A stretch of DNA of 64,000 nt from Sweltsa coloradensis (GCA_024449915.1 JAMZAV010000109.1:1-64000), one strand, 5' to 3'; counted from the stretch's first letter, positions 30,531 to 41,970 are shown. The notes: a model not told the origin generated them from the letters alone. Program-made: numbers and translations.

Positions 30531-30640
30531 CCCTTCGTCTCGATTAGCCAAGTTGCATAAATATGAGACGTAAAGCAATATCCAATCCAATATATATATA
30601 TATTATATATAAATAATAACAATATCTATAAACTACATGA
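30531..30640. repeat. Short repeat shared with 53450-53490
   Basis: CTTCGTCTCGATTAGC, GTGCATAAATATGAGACG-like and ACGTAAAGC occur in the same order at 53445-53490. A TA-rich tract follows. Confidence 0.5.
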
Positions 30641-30648
30641 GTCCCAGT

Positions 30649-30920
30649 CTGGGACCGGGGTAGAATTGGTCCAGAGCATGGCTCTGCTAATCGTAAAAGG
30701 CGATTCAAGAGAAAAAGTCCACCTCGCATACATCAGATAGTGAGAAGGGAGTATATTATTACTCACCGAATCTGAAGACGAGCTCGGGCAATCGTCATCG
30801 GGGACACCTTCCCCTTCCCTTGACGGTCTAAGGTTCTAACCAGCATGATCCCCACCTCCCCATATCCCCTAGACTAGCGTAGTGCATTATGTTCAACGGT
30901 TGACGCGTCCTTAATCCAAA
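30649..30920 (+). mobile_element. H element with internal deletion
   Basis: It starts TCTGGGACCGGGGTAG, keeps hairpins 2 and 3, and lacks the GATGAC-rich part: the stem's left half is followed at once by TTCTAACCAGCATG. Confidence 0.7.
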
Positions 30921-30929
30921 AAAACTAAA

Positions 30930-31545
30930 AAAACTTTCCTTGACGATCTCCCCGACGACAATGACAATGACACAACAAACGATGACAAAGACGAGGACGA
31001 CCGCGACGTGAGAAACGTCCCTTCCTCCCCTTACCAGTGGCTGGTTCTGACCAACATGGGCTCCTCCTCCCCATGAATAAATAATAAATAAATAAATTGT
31101 ATTTAGTCCACCCACTCAAGTTATATAACTGATTTTCAGTGGGGGACAGTAAATCAAAGCGACCAAGCCAACCCTGTAGGCCCCGACGCAATCGACGAGT
31201 GAACGATAAACAACCAACAACGATCGATATTTTTAATAGGAAATATAGCAATCAGTTGTATGGAGTGGACAGTTCGAGCACCCGCGGATCAATTCCAGAC
31301 TCAATAAGGCCGATTCAGACCAACTTAAAATTTATAATGCCTATGTGCCTCATTGCTAGGACGGATCCAAAGTTACCGTTTACAAACTCCTAAGACAAGA
31401 AAATTTCTGACTTTGGCGGTAATCGAACCCTGGACCATCTGCATTGGAAGCAAATACGCTAACCACAAGACCAACGAGCCACACATATCCCCTAGGCTTG
31501 AGTGGTGTATTATGACCTAACGGTTGACGCGTCCTCAATCCAAAT
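30930..31545 (+). mobile_element. H fragment with SINE at the same site as 24.7 kb
   Basis: The arrangement equals 24480-25170: H from the long stem to CTCCTCCCCAT, the - strand SINE at 31077-31481, then H from ATATCCCCTAGGC to the tail. The shared insertion point shows this region was duplicated after the SINE arrived. Confidence 0.85.
31077..31481 (-). mobile_element. tRNA-Gly-like SINE
   Basis: The head at 31481-31413 has the TTCCAAT anticodon loop and B box GGGTTCGATTACCGCC. The body and CAGTT-AACTG tail are as in the 24.7-kb copy, with about 20 bases missing after the head. Confidence 0.78.
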
Positions 31546-31549
31546 AAAC

Positions 31550-31737
31550 AAAAAACAATATTTTATTTTATAAATGTAAAAAACTATATTATCATCAATC
31601 ACACCATAAACCCATTTTTTAAGTACCGTTTCTGTTGTTGAATGTAACAAGGATAAACAATTAATAAATAAATAAATGCATATTACAGGCGGAACAATAT
31701 GATCTTACCGGTTGAAGCGCCCTAGTTTCTCATGTAG
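31550..31737 (+). mobile_element. Family L 3' end
   Basis: AGGCGGAACAATATGATCTT, ACCGGTTGAAGCGCCC and TAGTTTCTCATGTAGTC. It forms part of the same duplicated block as 25175-25374. Confidence 0.75.
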
Positions 31738-31796
31738 TCATTGTTTCCATGTTGGCGCTGCATTTTGCATGAGCACCAGCCAGCTAGTGTGTAGAG

Positions 31797-32310
31797 GAGT
31801 ATTACTCCCCGAAACTGGAGGCGAGCTGTGGCAATAGTCAGAGACGTCTACCCCTTCACCTTGACGACCTCCCTGACGACGCGACAACAATGAAACCACA
31901 AACCATGACAAAGTCGATGACGGGGCGCTAGAACACCAACCTCTTTTCTCACCCTACCCGTGGCTGAATCAGACCATCTTGGGACTTTCCTTCCCACATC
32001 CCCTAGACTAGAGTGGCGCTTTATTACGTAACGGTTGACGCTCCCTTCATCCAAATAAACCTAATTAATTAAAAACCCTTCCTTTGACGACCTCTTCGAC
32101 GACTACTACCTGGCGTTACGAACGATTATAAATACGATGACAACCATAACGTTATATCCCCCTTTCCTCCCCCCTCCCCCCACCCGCGGCTGGCTCTGAC
32201 CAGCATTGGATCTGCTTCCCCATATCCCATATATCCCCTATATGCTGCAGTGGTGCAAAATACCTAACGGTTGACGCGCCCTCAATCAAAATAAACTAAA
32301 AATGCGATAT
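31797..32310 (+). mobile_element. Two diverged H fragments
   Basis: 31797-32065 (GGAGTATTACTCC to the tail) and 32080-32310 (GCGGCTGGCTCTGACCAGC, GTGGTGCAAAATACC). Confidence 0.65.
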
Positions 32311-32574
32311 CTGTTTTATGTCTGTGTTTTGTCAGTGCACCTACAAGTTAGGAAACTTTTACACTTCCATCTCTTTGCTGTCCACCATAGTTAGTACCTG
32401 TCTGCTTCCCGCAGCGCTGCCCTGTGTTGTGATAGCGGTGGGAACTACGTGGCGCGAGTCTGGCTTATTGACGACTATCGTAGTAGCAACCGAACTCAGC
32501 GGACGTCGGCGAATATTGCGTCTTCCTCTCCACGTTAAATATGAACGTCAGATTCTGAACCGATGATAGGCTGC
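32311..32574. other. No identified feature
   Basis: A short region of more balanced composition. The 82-codon frame here shows no recognisable domain. Confidence 0.4.
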
Positions 32575-33115
32575 AAGACAGCTCCCAGCGTCGACGCCGT
32601 TGATTTCGGTCTAGTTCCCGTTCCAGATGTCAAGAGTGGATTCAAGCTACGATTGTTGGATATGCGACAATATCTGGGTGGTGCAAAATTACCAATGCGT
32701 AGTGCGTTGTTCTCTCCCGTTACCCGTGCTGGTTCTGACCAGCATTGGCCCCTCCTCCCCCCCCTTAGGTAGAGTGGTGCATTATACCTAACGGTTGACG
32801 CGTCCAATCCAATAAACCCAAAAAAATCTATGTCTCTACTCTCACGTAGAGAAGAGGTGGTATTGTCCAGAATTCGAATAGGCCACACACGTCTAACTCA
32901 CGGATATCTCTTAACCAGAGAAAAGGTTATTCCCATATGTAACACATGTGATGTACCTTTAACCGTACATCATATGCTAGAAGAAAGTACCAAATATGAT
33001 GCCTGCGTACGCAATTTGATCACTCTCATTCATATGAAGAACTTCTATCATATGATAACGGCGAGAAACTTGCTAAATTTCTCATCCATAATAATAGATT
33101 TAACAAAATTTAATT
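32575..33115 (+). pseudogene. Family L C-terminal fragment interrupted by H
   Basis: L sequence up to GCGTAGTGCG (32575-32697) gives way to an H 3' piece with tail (32698-32828). It resumes at TCTCTACTCTCACGTAGAG and runs to the end of the L ORF. About 35 bases of L are missing at the junction. Confidence 0.8.
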
Positions 33116-34108
33116 CACATCATGCACATTTCTTTAATTTATTTATTTTCATTCACATACATAACTTTAAATTTGCTATTACTTTCACGTCGTCGTCATC
33201 ATCATCATCATTTAATTTTATTGGATGAGCGTAGCGAGCGAAGCGAAGATTCCATTTCACTACACTGGAGAAAAAAAATCCGGAATGTTTTTTTTCTTTT
33301 TTTTCTCTTTTTTTATTGTATTTTTGTCTGTCTGTTAACACGATTCCGGCTAAACCGATACTCCGATTGCCATGAAATTTTACGGATGCCTTCGAAATCT
33401 CTGAACTAAGAACTGCCACGTTTTTGAGCGCAATCGAAAAATTATTTCTTATGAAAATCGCAATTTTACGATTTTTTTTCGATTTTGAAAAATTTCTTCG
33501 ACTTATAACACCTACATGCTTTATTCGATTGTAATGATTTTTTAACAGAACCTTAATTGTATGAATTTCAATATTCGTGTGAAATTTGAGCATAATCAAA
33601 AATTTATTTCTCATGAAATTCGCAATTTTATGAATTTTTTAATTTCTTCGGCTTAGAACACCTACATGCTTAATCCGATCATAATTATTATTTAACAGAA
33701 CCTTAATTTTATGAATTAATATATAAGTGTAAAATTTGTGCGCAATCGAATAATTTTTTCTTATGAAAATTTCAATATTACGATTTTTTCCTTTTTTAAA
33801 ATAACGAATAATTAAAAAAAATTAAGTAAAATTAATATTTAATTTAATTTAATTTTAAAAAATCTTCAACAAAGTAATGATTTCTTCACAGAACAACAGA
33901 AAATCCGCATAACACATGGCAGTTCAATGCACCAATTACGCTCATCCAACAACGCGGCGGGACTAAAGCGTTTTCCTAGTTATTTATATACTTAGAAAAC
34001 AATCTAATCATCAAACACACCATTAACTCATCTCATCAACTTTCATTATCATAGGCGGTGCAATATGACCTAACCGGTTGAAGCGCCCTAGTTTCTCACG
34101 TCGTCTTT
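33116..34108 (+). mobile_element. Family L 3' UTR split by a Helentron-like element
   Basis: The UTR is continuous from 33116 to 33220 and from 33980 to 34108 once the insert is set aside. It ends in CGGTTGAAGCGCCC and TTTCTCACGTCGTC. An extra CACGTCGTCGTC before the ATC run at 33187 looks like a stray L tail sequence. Confidence 0.8.
33221..33979 (+). mobile_element. Helentron-like element, copy 3
   Basis: TTGGATGAGCG at 33221-33231 is repeated inverted (CGCTCATCCAA) at 33939-33949. The hairpin AACGC...GCGTT (33951-33972) and CCTAG follow. The host sequence TTTTA|TTATTTATA is restored by removing it, with no target duplication. The element has a TCTGTCTGT tract after the head. Internal AAAATCGCAATTTTACG words recur about every 100 bases. 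No ORF of Rep/helicase type is present. Confidence 0.82.
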
Positions 34109-34244
34109 CGCGTCCGCGGGCCCTTATGCCTCTACCCCGCTTCAAGTACCCTTATCCGCCTTTTGCCTTTAACTTTGTCTAACTCTATAAATGTCATGTT
34201 CTCTTGTTGTCTTTGATGTAATGGTAATCTGAACTTGTCACTCT
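34109..34244. other. No identified feature
   Basis: Short unassigned sequence before the MITE. Confidence 0.4.
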
Positions 34245-34252
34245 GTAATCAC

Positions 34253-34681
34253 CATAGACATCCCATATAATTGGCTAGACTAGCAGTCAGCGGTCCACTT
34301 CCGGGACAATGGGAAGCCATCTTGAATGGGTGAGTTTGCATGTTAATTAGATGGGAGCGATTAATCGAAAAAATATTTTTAAATATGGTCGCCTGTTTGA
34401 CGGGTGAGCATATTAGACTTTAACACCAAATGAATACTAAATTCCCTTATGCAATAACTTTGCATTGTTTCTGTTTGTTCAATACCATGCTGCACAAGTT
34501 AAAACCATATCAAACAATCCAGTAAAATACTTATAATTGCATTAAAAAGCATAAATTAAATAAAACGCCAAACCGCCATCTTGAATGGGTGAGATTTACG
34601 CTTCAATTTGGTACACTCGCGCCTGTGCGGAGGTATTGGAGACTGCGTATCTAGCCTACTTTAGGTGTTAAGATATCTATG
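34253..34681. mobile_element. MITE with 8-bp TSD and CATAGAYATC ends
   Basis: GTAATCAC is duplicated at 34245-34252 and 34682-34689. The ends are CATAGACATC and GATATCTATG, one mismatch apart. GCCATCTTGAATGGGTGAG occurs twice inside in direct orientation. An 8-bp duplication fits hAT or P-type elements; there is no transposase to decide. Confidence 0.82.
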
Positions 34682-34764
34682 GTAATCACTGTGTCAGGCT
34701 ACAAAAGGCCACACTTGCGCTGCATTAGACTTCCTGCCCTATGGGCAAGTAAACTTCATTAAAA

Positions 34765-35600
34765 TAATTGGCCCAGAGCATGGCTCTGCTAATCGAACAA
34801 GGCGATTCTAGAGAAAAAGTCCACCTTGTAAACATCAGCTAGTAAGAGGGTATAGTATGTTACTCCCCGAAACTAAAGGCGAGCTCTGGCAATCGTCGTC
34901 GGGGACACCTCCTCTTTCCCTTGACGACCTCCCCGACGACAATGACAGTGACACAACAAACGATGACAAAGACGATGACGACCGCGACGAGAGACACCCC
35001 TTTTCTCCCCCTACCCGGGCTGCCCCCCTTACGCCCACGATAACGACAATGACGACCGCGACGTAAGAACCCTCCTTTCCTCCCCTTACGCGTGGCTGGT
35101 TCTGATCAGCATGGGCCTCTCGTCCACATATCTCCTAGGTGTGAGTGGTGCATTATGCCCTAACGTTTGACGCGTCATTATTCAAATAAACCAAAACTAT
35201 CCTCCCCATGTCCTCTAGGCGAGAGTGGTGCATTACAACTTTACGGTTGACGCGCCCTTAATCCGTCTAAAATAAAACTTAATGCAAATAAACAAAAAAA
35301 ATTGCTCCTTATTATTTGCACTCCCTTACCCGCCTGACCAGCTTGGGACTTTCCTCCACACATCACCTAGGCTAGAGTGGTGCATTTTGTCCTCTCGATT
35401 GACGCGCCGTTAATCCAACAGCTCCTTGATTGAGGAAAAACGTAACGCTATTAAGTTTCTGTTCAATGGCACAACGAACGATGACAAAGACCATGACGAC
35501 CGCGACGTGAGAACCCCCTTTCCTCCCTTACCCGTGGCTGGTTCTGACCGGTTCTAACGGTTGACGCGTCCTTAATCCAAATAAACCAAAAAATCTTTTA
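34765..35600 (+). mobile_element. Array of H fragments
   Basis: 34765-35020 starts at GGCCCAGAGCATGG and has the long stem GTCGTCGGGGA with TCCCCGACGAC. 35040-35200, 35200-35275, 35320-35430 and 35465-35600 are successive 3' parts, several with the GCTGGT hairpin. The last leads into an L 3' UTR. Confidence 0.75.
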
Positions 35601-35618
35601 TTTTATTTTATAAACTTA

Positions 35619-36322
35619 CTAGGAAACGCTCAGTTGGACGCGTTGATAAGCGAGCACGTGCTATAGCTAGACCCAAATTGCACATTTTTTTAATTTTAAA
35701 ATTTGTGACGTTCGCTGTGCACAGGGCCATGTTTCCAATATTATTTATTATTGCCAAGGTATTTGGGTAAACCCGTGTGTAAACCTTTACTCTGTGGATA
35801 AAATCCACCGCCATCTAGAGGACCTTGACTCCTTGGGAAAACTATTTAAACTCTTTGTTGACAAAATAATGGACTGCTTCCTCGAAAGTATTTTGATTAC
35901 TTCTAGGTGGCAGTGCATTAGAAACTTCGCGCGTCTTTTCGTTGCCATGGTAACAGTACTTTGTTATAATGTAATTTCCATCTACACTACTTATCGGATC
36001 AAAATAAAATTAACATATTCGTGACCGGACGGACATTCTAAATGATTTGGCCATCTCAGATTTTGTCGCCGGTTAGTTTGAAAAAAAAAACTTTCGATTA
36101 ACTTTAATGTAACTTTTTAACTTTTTGAACGATTTTGCCACAAAACTAATGGCATTCAATCGAGAACGAAGCTTGCGGATGGTCAAAATTTCAACTCGAT
36201 CCGAGCCTCCGTTCGAACGTTATGGCGAGACATACAAACAAACAAACAAAAAAAAAAAAAAAAAAAACAGTGACTAATTTTTCCGGCAGAGTCAAATGGA
36301 AACGCTCGCTTCGCTCGCTTAA
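35619..36322 (-). mobile_element. Helentron-like element, copy 4
   Basis: On the - strand it starts TTAAGCGAGCGAAGCGAGCG at 36322. It contains an (A/T)-run and GTTTGTTTGTTTGTATG. It ends with inverted GCTCGCTTATC, the hairpin AACGC...GCGTT and TTCCTAG at 35619. It lies inside an L 3' UTR: ATAAACTTA on the left continues as AAACAATTTAGTCATTAAAC on the right. Interior sequence differs from copies 2, 3 and 5. Confidence 0.72.
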
Positions 36323-36415
36323 TGAAACAATTTAGTCATTAAACACACAACAAACTCACGTTATTAATTAACAATATAACAATAGGATCTTACCGCTTGA
36401 AGTTGCTATGGTTAC
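36323..36415 (+). mobile_element. Remnant of L 3' UTR after the insertion
   Basis: CACACAACAAACTCACG and AGGATCTTACCGCTTGAAG; the hairpin and tail are lost. Confidence 0.55.
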
Positions 36416-36825
36416 ACGTCTGCCTACCTTGCTGCAGTTCGACTGGCATACAGCCAGCTCTTACTTGCTATAATGAAGGGACATAAATAAAGCGTAGGCG
36501 TGATTTCCATATTAGCTTTTCCAATAAGAGACGAGGCATGTATTGGAAATTCCTCCCTCCAGGCTGCTTCTCGTTTAAGTGATGGACGAGGCTAAATAGT
36601 ATAACCCCGATCGCTAGATACCCGCTCAGAATTTGCATTTTATGTCGGGCGATAACTTAGGAAAGTAAAAAAAAGTAACAAAAGTTTGGCTTTCCTGAAT
36701 ATGAATACGTACGTTTCGCATGAACACAATATACAATAATGATCTATTTTAATGCTGTGTAACATATACCAACGTTACCAACGAAATTGTGTGTTATTGT
36801 CACCTATGTTTTTTGTTTTATTTAA
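36416..36825. other. No identified feature
   Basis: Unassigned spacer. Confidence 0.5.
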
Positions 36826-36829
36826 CTTA

Positions 36830-36965
36830 AGGACGCGTCAACCGTTGTCATAATTAGCCACTCTAGCCTAGAGAATATGGGGGGGGGGGCATGCTGGTCA
36901 GATCCAGCCACGAGTAGGGTGAGGAAAGGGGGGGTTCTCACGTCATGGTCGTAATCGTCTTTAAC
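36830..36965 (-). mobile_element. H 3' fragment on the - strand
   Basis: Read from the right it gives GACGTGAGAACCCCCCC, CTGGATCTGACCAGCATG, GAGTGGCTAATTATGAC and GACGCGTCCTTAAG. It is the only clear H copy I found on this strand. Confidence 0.75.
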
Positions 36966-37004
36966 TTCTTCCTAGAATGTAACTTTACATCTTATGTTTT
37001 CAGA

Positions 37005-37356
37005 ATGTACAAATATGATGCCTAGCGCACGCAATTTGATTTTTACCAATCATATGAAGAAATTATAATGTGATTATAACGGCGACATACTTATGAAATT
37101 CCTCATTAAATGTTAGTTATTTAATTAACAAAGTGGAACTCACATATAACACATCAAATTTATTTCATTCAAATAAATAATTTTTCGTTTGTTATTACTA
37201 TACTCTCGATCATTTACTTCTCATTTATAAACTATAAAAACAATTGCATCATTAATTCACCAGAAACTCATTGCATTAACTTCTTACAATATTGTCACAG
37301 ACGGCGCAGTACGAACTATCCGGTTGAAGCGCCCTAGTTTCTCACATTGTCGTAGG
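37005..37356 (+). mobile_element. Family L C-terminal fragment and 3' end
   Basis: AATGTACAAATATGATGCC, the ORF end, the UTR, then CCGGTTGAAGCGCCCTAG and TTTCTCACATTGTCG. Frames are broken. Confidence 0.75.
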
Positions 37357-37373
37357 GTTTAGTTGCTGGTTCT

Positions 37374-37730
37374 GCGCCCGGGGTAGAATTGGCCAAGAGC
37401 ATGGCTCTGCTAATCGTAAAAGGCGATTCAAGAGTAAAGGTCCACCTCGCAAACATCAGCTAGTATGAAGGGTAGTATTTTACTCCCCGAAAATAGAGGC
37501 GAGCTCTGGCAATCGTCGTGAGGGACCTTGCCCCCTTCCCTTGACGACCCCTCAACGACGACATTGACACTACGAACGATGACGAAGACAATGACGACCG
37601 CGACGTTCTCCCCTTACCCGTGGCTGGTTCTGACCAGCATGGGCTCCTCCTCTCTCCTTACCCCCTAGGTTAGAGTGGTGCATTTTGACCTAACGGTTGA
37701 CGCGTTCTTAATCCAAATAAACAAAAAATG
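37374..37730 (+). mobile_element. Family H element, hairpin 1 incomplete
   Basis: It begins GCGCCCGGGGTAGAATTGGC and keeps hairpins 2 and 3, the long stem (with GTGAGGG in place of GTCGGGG) and the 3' motif. Confidence 0.78.
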
Positions 37731-38060
37731 TTGCTGGTACCATCTATACTGATAAGTGCTTTGAGTGTACACGCATCGGAGAATCCAGTCACTACATAAT
37801 GCAATAACTACAATGCTGATTGAGATTTAGATGTTTTAGTGTTTTCATGCCCGCACAAAACAAAGACAGTTTGATAATTAATGAACCTAGGGTTTTTATC
37901 GTGTTTCTTTAAATTCACGTCGAGCTAGAACAAAGAGTTACTTTGCAAGGATCATTTATAATTTCGCCGGTTCTTTGCTACTTGTTGAATGTTTTGTTAT
38001 ATTTCAGCAGCACATGCCCATGCTCATGACTTAAATATAATAGGATAGTGGCTCCGTGTG
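37731..38060. other. No identified feature
   Basis: Unassigned spacer between H and L copies. Confidence 0.5.
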
Positions 38061-38062
38061 TT

Positions 38063-38353
38063 AACTTAATTAACTTTAGAGAGATTTGCCATGAACATCA
38101 AAGGTTTACTTTGGTATTCACAGATGGCTCCAAAATTGACAACAAGGTTGGAAGTGCTTTTTATTGCTCCACCTTAACTGAACGTTTCAGGCTAAGCGAC
38201 GTGTGTTCAGTTTTCACTGCAAAGTTATTCGCCATCCGCGAAGCTCTTAAACACATTCTACATTGTCTTTGTGGAGAATACCTTTTGTGTTCAGATAGTT
38301 TAAGTTCACTTCAAGCTATAGAACTCATGTATTCAAGTCATCATTTGGTACAA
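38063..38353 (+). pseudogene. Family L RNase H, 5' half of a split copy
   Basis: It encodes FREICHEHQRFTLVFTDGSK through CSDSLSSLQAIEL and stops at GGTACAA where the - strand L copy is inserted. The copy resumes at 39665. It is very similar to 29284-29569. Confidence 0.88.
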
Positions 38354-39664
38354 CGACGACGACGACGACGCGAGAAACTAGGGCGCTTCAACCGGTTAGG
38401 TCATATTGCGCCGCCTGTGAATGAAAGGAAATGAGAAGAGTGAATGCAGGTATGTTTGATTTGATGATTAGATTGTTTTCTAAGTGTATAAATAACAAAA
38501 TAAATTGATGATGAAGAAAGTAATAGCAAAATAAAAGTTATGTATGTAAATGAAAATAAAGAAAAGAAACAAATGTGTAAGATGTGAATTAAATTTTGTT
38601 AAATAGATTACAATGGATGAGAAATTTAGAAAGTTTGTCGCCGTTATCATATGATAGAAGTTCTTCATATGATTGGGAGAGATCAAATTGCGTGCGCAAT
38701 GCATCATATTTGGCACATTCTGCTAGCATATGATGCACGGTTAAAGGTACATCACATGTGTCACATATGGGAATAACCTTTTCTCTGGTTAAGGGATATC
38801 CGTGTGTTAGGCGTGTATGGCCTATACGAATTCTTGACAATACCACCTCTTCTCTACGTGAGAGTCGAGACGTAGGTGGACGAATTTTGTTAGTCAATGT
38901 GGGCATCACACTATGCAATTTGTTATTTTGCAACACATCCCACGATGCTTGTCGCAAATCCAACAATCTTTGCTTGTATCCACTCTTGACATCTGGAACG
39001 GGAACTAGATTGAAATCAACGTCGCGACGCTGGGAAGCTTCCTTAGCAGCCCGATCAGCGTGTTCATTTCCCTCTATGCCCACGTGTCCAGGTATCCAGC
39101 AAAACTCTATTATATATCCCTTAGAGGTTAGTTTTTCTAAATAGAATTGGATGTCTTGTACCAAATGATGACTAGAATACATGAGTTTTATAGCTTGAAG
39201 TGAACTTAAGCTATCTGAACACAAAAGGTATTCTCCACAACGACAGCGTAGAATGTATTTAAGAGCTTCATGGATGGCGAATAACTCTGCAGTGAAAACT
39301 GAACACACGTCGCTTAGCCTGAAACGTTCAGTTAAGGTGGAGCAATAAAAGGCACTTCCAACCTTGTTGTCAATTTTGGAGCCATCTGTGAATACCAAAG
39401 TAAACCTTTGATGTTCATGGCAAATCTTTCTAAAGTTAATTTTGAATACACTATCGCAAGTAGAGTTTTTATCAAAACGACAAAGGTCAAATATAATAAT
39501 CGGCTCTGGTGTAAACCAGGGCGGGTTATTGCTAAATACAAAATTAAAAACTTTTGGCAGATGAAATTCTATAAGATTAAACAAAAGTTTACATCTTAAT
39601 CCCATTGGAAGAGATGCCTTGGGTTTGTTATCAAAGTGTCTGACATACGTCGTGTTAAAAACAT
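38354..39664 (-). mobile_element. 5'-truncated L copy inserted in another L copy
   Basis: On the - strand the copy starts at ATGTTTTTAACACGAC (39664). It holds one long open frame (39605-38589) with FTDGSK, AELFAIHEAL, CSDSLSS, PGHVGIEGNEHADR, the CCHC finger and a natural end FNKI. It then has the 3' UTR and CTAGTTTCTCGCG with (TCG)n at 38354. The flanks GGTACAA and GACATCC are adjacent in the uninterrupted sequence, so there is no target duplication and no loss. The intact frame suggests a fairly recent insertion. Reverse transcriptase is absent through 5' truncation. Confidence 0.92.
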
Positions 39665-40456
39665 GACATCCAATTCTATTTAGAAAAACTAACCTCTAAG
39701 GGTTATATAATAGAGTTTTGCTGGATACCTGGACACGTGGGCATAGAGGGAAATGAACACGCTCATAGGGCTGCTAAGGAAGCTTCCCAGCGTCGCGACG
39801 TTGATTTCAATCTAGTTCCCGTTCCAGATGTCAAGAGTGGATTCAAGCAAAGATTGTTGGATTTGCGACAAGCATCTTGGGATGTGTTGCAAAATAACAA
39901 ATTGCGTAGTGTGATGCCCACATTGACTAACAAAATTCGTCCACCTACGTCTCGACTCTCACGTAGAGAAGAGGTTGTATTGTCTAGACTTCGTATAGGG
40001 CACACACGCCTAACACACGGATATCTCTTAACCAGAGAAAAGGTTATTCCCATATGTGACACATGCGATGTACCTTTAACCGTACATCATATGCTAGCAG
40101 AATGTACCAAATATGATGCCTTGCGCATGCAATTTGATCTCTCCCAATCATATGAAGAACTTCTATCATATGATAACGGCGACAAACTTTCCAAATTTCT
40201 CATCCAAAGTAATCTATTTAACAAACTTTAATTAACTTCATACACATTTCTTTCTTTTCTTTATTTTCATTTACATACATAACTTTTATTTTGCTATAAC
40301 TTTCTTCATCTTCAATTTATTTTGTTATTTATACACTTAGAAAACAATCTAATCATCAAACATACCTGCATTAACTCTTCTAATTTACTTTCATTCACAG
40401 GCGGCGCAATATGACCTAACCGGTTGAAGCGCTCTAGTTTCTCACGTCGTCGTCTA
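39665..40456 (+). pseudogene. Family L RNase H end, C-terminus and 3' terminus, second half of split copy
   Basis: It continues IQFYLEKLTSKGYIIEFCWI through the CCHC finger to FNKL at 40231, all in one frame apart from the interruption. The UTR and terminus follow (CCGGTTGAAGCGCTC, TTTCTCACGTCGTCGTC). One base of the hairpin stem differs from most copies. Confidence 0.9.
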
Positions 40457-40798
40457 CCTTGTCCCGTTCCCTTGACGACCCCCCGGCGACGATGACGACA
40501 ATTACACCACGAACGATGACAATGACAATGATGACCGCGAGGTGAACCCCCCCCTTTCCTCCCCCTACCGTGGTTAGTTCTGACTAGCATGGGCCCTTCC
40601 CCCCCCCCCCCCTCCCCCTAGGCTTGAGTGACACATAATGACGTAACGGCTGAGGCGACCTTAATCTAAATAAACCATAACCTCCCCTTACCCATGGCTG
40701 GTTCTGACCAGCATGGACCCCTATTCCCCATATCCCCTAGGCTAGAGTGGTGCATTCTGACCTAACGGTTGACGCGCCCTTGAGCTTAATAAATCATT
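40457..40798 (+). mobile_element. H fragments joined at the CGT tail
   Basis: The L tail CGTCGTCGTC is followed at once by TACCTTGTCCCGTTCCC, the loop of the H long stem. The H left stem is thus replaced by the L tail. Further H 3' parts lie at 40610-40670 and 40680-40798. Confidence 0.75.
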
Positions 40799-41970
40799 TC
40801 ATTCAGCGGAAGACCCGAGTTTAATCCATGACTGGGTGTATTATTTTGATGTTATGGTTTGGACACTATAAATTCTTGTTCATTCTCATTCTTGTCTTTG
40901 AAATGGGAGCAAAACACTTGAAAAACCACTTAAGTTACTTACAAGTACGCGTATTGTTTCTCAATAGTTTTCAAAGAGGAATAGAACATTAAAAAAATCA
41001 ACGCGGGTTTTATCAAACCGCCGGTGTTCGTGTAGTGAATACAAGTCCACTAAGTTTATTGAATCTAGTGCACGTTGTCCGTCCAAACGACACCAATTCA
41101 TCAGATTCGTCCAGCTACAAATCACATTGAGACAATTCGTTAACATATCAATTACTCCAAGCACACATGACTATGAATCGTGATTACGACAGGTTACTAG
41201 ATCGATTTGTTTGGCCTCGTCCCCTTGTTATTCATTCCAAGGTGAAGGGAATTCTGACCAATCGGATATTCTTGGTAAATGTGATTACATGAGGCCTACT
41301 CCAAACAGCTATTTTTAGCTTTTTCATTGCTCACCAGGGGAAATTTACTTCATGCTCCCCTAAAGACTAGGTTTAGTTTCTTTGTGACTGTTTCGAAGAC
41401 AAGAAGAATACCGGGAGTGTCTAAATGTAGAAGGCGTGTTATTGGGTCTATCAATGTCTGAAATGCAAGAAGTAGTGTCCGAAAGCCTGACAAAATATTT
41501 TAATTAAATTATCCTTGCAGACAATGAACAGTTTTATTAATTAGAAGTGCGGTATTGTAATAGTAATGTCAACGGATGAACAGTTATATGATGAAGATGG
41601 CTGGCAAGTATGTAGAATAAAATATTATAGTAAGGAATGAAAGATTATTTATCCATTTATTGATTCGTTACTAGAGGCATTATAGACTGGTATATTATGA
41701 GCATTTTTATCAATGGCATGAGAAAAATGAATTTAATAATGTCATTATGTTTTTAATCGATTCCACTTGTTAATTAACTGGGAAATTGCTAAGGAACACT
41801 AACTCCTGAATTAAGCCAACTACCTTTGAAACCCTTCTCTCTTACGCATTGGGTTCACTTAAACAAAGCCTTATGTATCTTCTAGCTAGCGTAGACACAA
41901 GTTTGAATCAATTGTATTGACAATCATATTGACCCGTCTAAGCTCGGGCTTTTATTTAATTTGTCCCCCC
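40799..41970. other. No identified feature
   Basis: AT-rich DNA. A 67-codon frame at 40961-41164 shows no family signal. No H or L sequence is recognised here. Confidence 0.5.
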
